NCBI GenBank assembly: GCA_903854805.1 | Contig: CAINXK010000100.1 | Coordinates: 1-5,808, forward strand | DNA length: 5,808 bases | DNA from: an uncultured Anaerolineae bacterium | GTDB taxonomy: Bacteria; Chloroflexota; Anaerolineae; Anaerolineales; Villigracilaceae | Direction of reading: 5' to 3' | Shown: piece after piece, positions 5,195-5,808 of the stretch | Layout: the number at the start of each line of letters is the position of its first letter | Position numbering within the stretch: the stretch's first letter is position 1 | The notes under the pieces: model-generated | Seen by the model: the letters and a program-made list of their open reading frames with translations, nothing else | The model's database searches: none | Told to the model about the DNA's origin: nothing | Translations under genes and position numbers: made by a program

Positions 5195-5210
5195 CTGCGC
5201 ATCTACGCAG
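5195..5210. repeat. Short inverted repeat CTGCG-CGCAG
   Basis: CTGCG (5195-5199) pairs with CGCAG (5206-5210) over a six-base loop. It lies ten bases upstream (in the leftward sense) of the terminator-like hairpin at 5156-5184 and could belong to the same leader structure. Confidence 0.4.
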
Positions 5211-5365
5211 CTGTGCTCACGTCACGGATGGATAGGGAGTTTCTAACTATTGTCCGGGTGAGATATTCAAATTTTTGATACCCCCATCTTCATTTTTGCC
5301 TTTTACACCCTTTACTACTACCCGTGATTCAACCCGTAGAGGGTTTCACTTTGAGTGAGAAGGTT

Positions 5366-5393
5366 TTGCTATACTTTGCTCATGTACTATAGT
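5366..5393 (+). promoter_or_regulatory. Overlapping rightward promoter candidates
   Basis: An extended -10 element TGCTATACT (5367-5375) overlaps a second pair, TTGCTA (5366-5371) and TATAGT (5388-5393), spaced by 16 bases. TACTATAGTA (5385-5394) is a perfect ten-base palindrome, so a leftward -10 box can also be drawn there. Transcription would start about 300 bases before the oxidoreductase gene. Confidence 0.35.
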
Positions 5394-5441
5394 ATGGGGA
5401 ATTGGTATGCTCCGTAAAACTCCACAAAGGAGTCATTTATA

Positions 5442-5500
5442 GAAAGGTTCCGTATAAGACCATGTACAGAGTGGATGGACGGAAAAGTTCCGTCTAATAC
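5442..5500 (+). repeat. Imperfect direct repeat, two copies spaced 40 bp
   Basis: Positions 5442-5460 and 5482-5500 match at 16 of 19 bases around the core GTTCCGTnTAAnAC. A weaker relative (TCCGTAAAAC, 5411-5420) lies 38 bases before the first. The second copy also forms a perfect hairpin, GACGGAA-AAG-TTCCGTC (5478-5494). Two copies with no matching long spacer do not make a CRISPR array. Confidence 0.45.
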
Positions 5501-5632
5501 ATAATTGGGCGTTCCCTTGATGATTGAGAATGGCTTTTACCATATCCCCCCGATTTTATACAAGTAAATATTTACAATTGCCCCGCTTATTGGCTTTTCA
5601 CGCTTCGCGTGTGGTTCGCGGAGCATAGGATT

Positions 5633-5660
5633 AATACCCTGAGGCGGTATTGCGTTTTTT
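5633..5660 (+). terminator. Terminator-like hairpin upstream of the oxidoreductase gene
   Basis: AATACC (5633-5638) pairs with GGTATT (5646-5651) across a seven-base loop, then GCG and six T residues (5655-5660). It lies just ahead of the -10 box of the next gene. It could shield that promoter from upstream transcription or end a leader transcript begun near 5380-5400. The stem is AT-containing and short, so strength is uncertain. Confidence 0.4.
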
Positions 5661-5668
5661 GATATACT
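5660..5668 (+). promoter_or_regulatory. Extended -10 promoter of the oxidoreductase gene
   Basis: TGATATACT fits the extended -10 pattern TGnTATAAT with one mismatch. No convincing -35 box is seen. Transcription would start near 5675, directly at the AAGGAG ribosome binding site (5676-5681), giving a very short leader. Confidence 0.45.
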
Positions 5669-5686
5669 TGAGAAAAAGGAGAAATT

Positions 5687-5808
5687 ATGAACGGAAATGA
5701 TTTCATGGCTTGGATCTTGCGATCTCCGCTTCACGGCATGTTGAGCAAAAGTATGATGCTCATCACAATAACGGGGCGCAAGACAGGAAAGAAATTCTCA
5801 ATCCCCGT
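5687..5808 (+). CDS. Deazaflavin (F420)-dependent nitroreductase/quinone reductase-like protein (DDN family), N-terminal part
   Basis: Forty codons are present before the window ends. The N-terminus (MNGNDFMAWILRSPLHGMLS) and following residues (MMLITITGRKTGKKFSIPV) match the start of the DDN family: an 'LRSPLHG' helix, then a strand and the 'TGRKTGK' turn that, in characterised members, contacts the cofactor F420 phosphate. Family members have a split beta-barrel fold and use reduced F420 to reduce nitro compounds or quinones, often at the membrane. F420 use is inferred from the family, not shown here. ATG 5687 has an excellent AAGGAG five bases upstream. The gene is cut by the window edge. 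Confidence 0.85.
   Translation, partial: MNGNDFMAWILRSPLHGMLSKSMMLITITGRKTGKKFSIP

Larger units (their letters stand above)
5140..5686. other. 547-bp gene-poor region with hairpins, repeats and promoter-like boxes
   Basis: No secure gene is seen between the leftward zinc-finger gene and the rightward oxidoreductase gene. The region holds the elements listed separately, plus smaller structures: a hairpin AACCC/GGGTT (5331-5345), a hairpin ACTCC/GGAGT (5419-5433), a perfect 12-base palindrome GTAAATATTTAC (5564-5575) and a hairpin CACGC/GCGTG (5599-5611). A weak short ORF (5402-5497) is discussed among the findings. Confidence 0.6.

Noticed and set aside
5411..5500. CRISPR-like repeat-spacer pattern
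   Set aside because: There are only two good imperfect copies, the repeat is short, and no leader or cas gene is present.
5537..5734. Minus-strand 65-codon frame at the right end
   Set aside because: It runs antisense through the promoter and start of the oxidoreductase gene, and shows no domain.

Overview
The window looks like chromosomal DNA from a bacterium of the Chloroflexota, most likely class Anaerolineae. This is inference. It rests on the long Pro/Thr 'PTxTPxP' linker of the secreted protease, a type common in Anaerolineae extracellular proteins, and on a deazaflavin-(F420)-type oxidoreductase at the right edge. No rRNA, tRNA, CRISPR array or recognisable insertion sequence was found.

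Layout, left to right. (1) A possible 3' end of a rightward gene runs in from the left edge. A leftward gene follows for a secreted zinc metalloprotease of the metzincin/matrixin type. (2) A divergent intergenic region (1390-1706) carries a candidate protease promoter overlapped by an inverted repeat, and a perfect 15-bp stem-loop. (3) A rightward gene encodes an endonuclease III-like helix-hairpin-helix protein that appears to lack the usual catalytic residues; a short terminator overlaps its stop codon. (4) A complete type II toxin-antitoxin pair follows, an AbrB-fold antitoxin and a PIN-domain VapC toxin, with overlapping genes, a near-consensus promoter and an inverted repeat over the -10 box. 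(5) After a second copy of the palindrome and a consensus extended -10 promoter comes a DUF2726 nuclease-like protein with a C-terminal topoisomerase-type zinc finger. (6) A small basic ORF and an inverted repeat with a distal T-tract follow. (7) A leftward gene encodes a small four-cysteine zinc-finger protein, with a terminator-like hairpin directly before its ribosome binding site. (8) A 547-bp gene-poor stretch (5140-5686) contains promoter-like boxes, hairpins and a 40-bp-spaced imperfect repeat. (9) The 5' end of a DDN-family deazaflavin-dependent oxidoreductase closes the window.

The genes do not form one operon. The strongest hint of a joint system is an 18-bp palindrome, TTTTCATTYGAATGAAAA, found upstream of both nuclease-like genes (HhH protein and DUF2726 protein) and differing at one base. 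If it is an operator, the two genes would share control, with VapBC lying between them. This regulon idea is inference; the repeated palindrome itself is seen directly.
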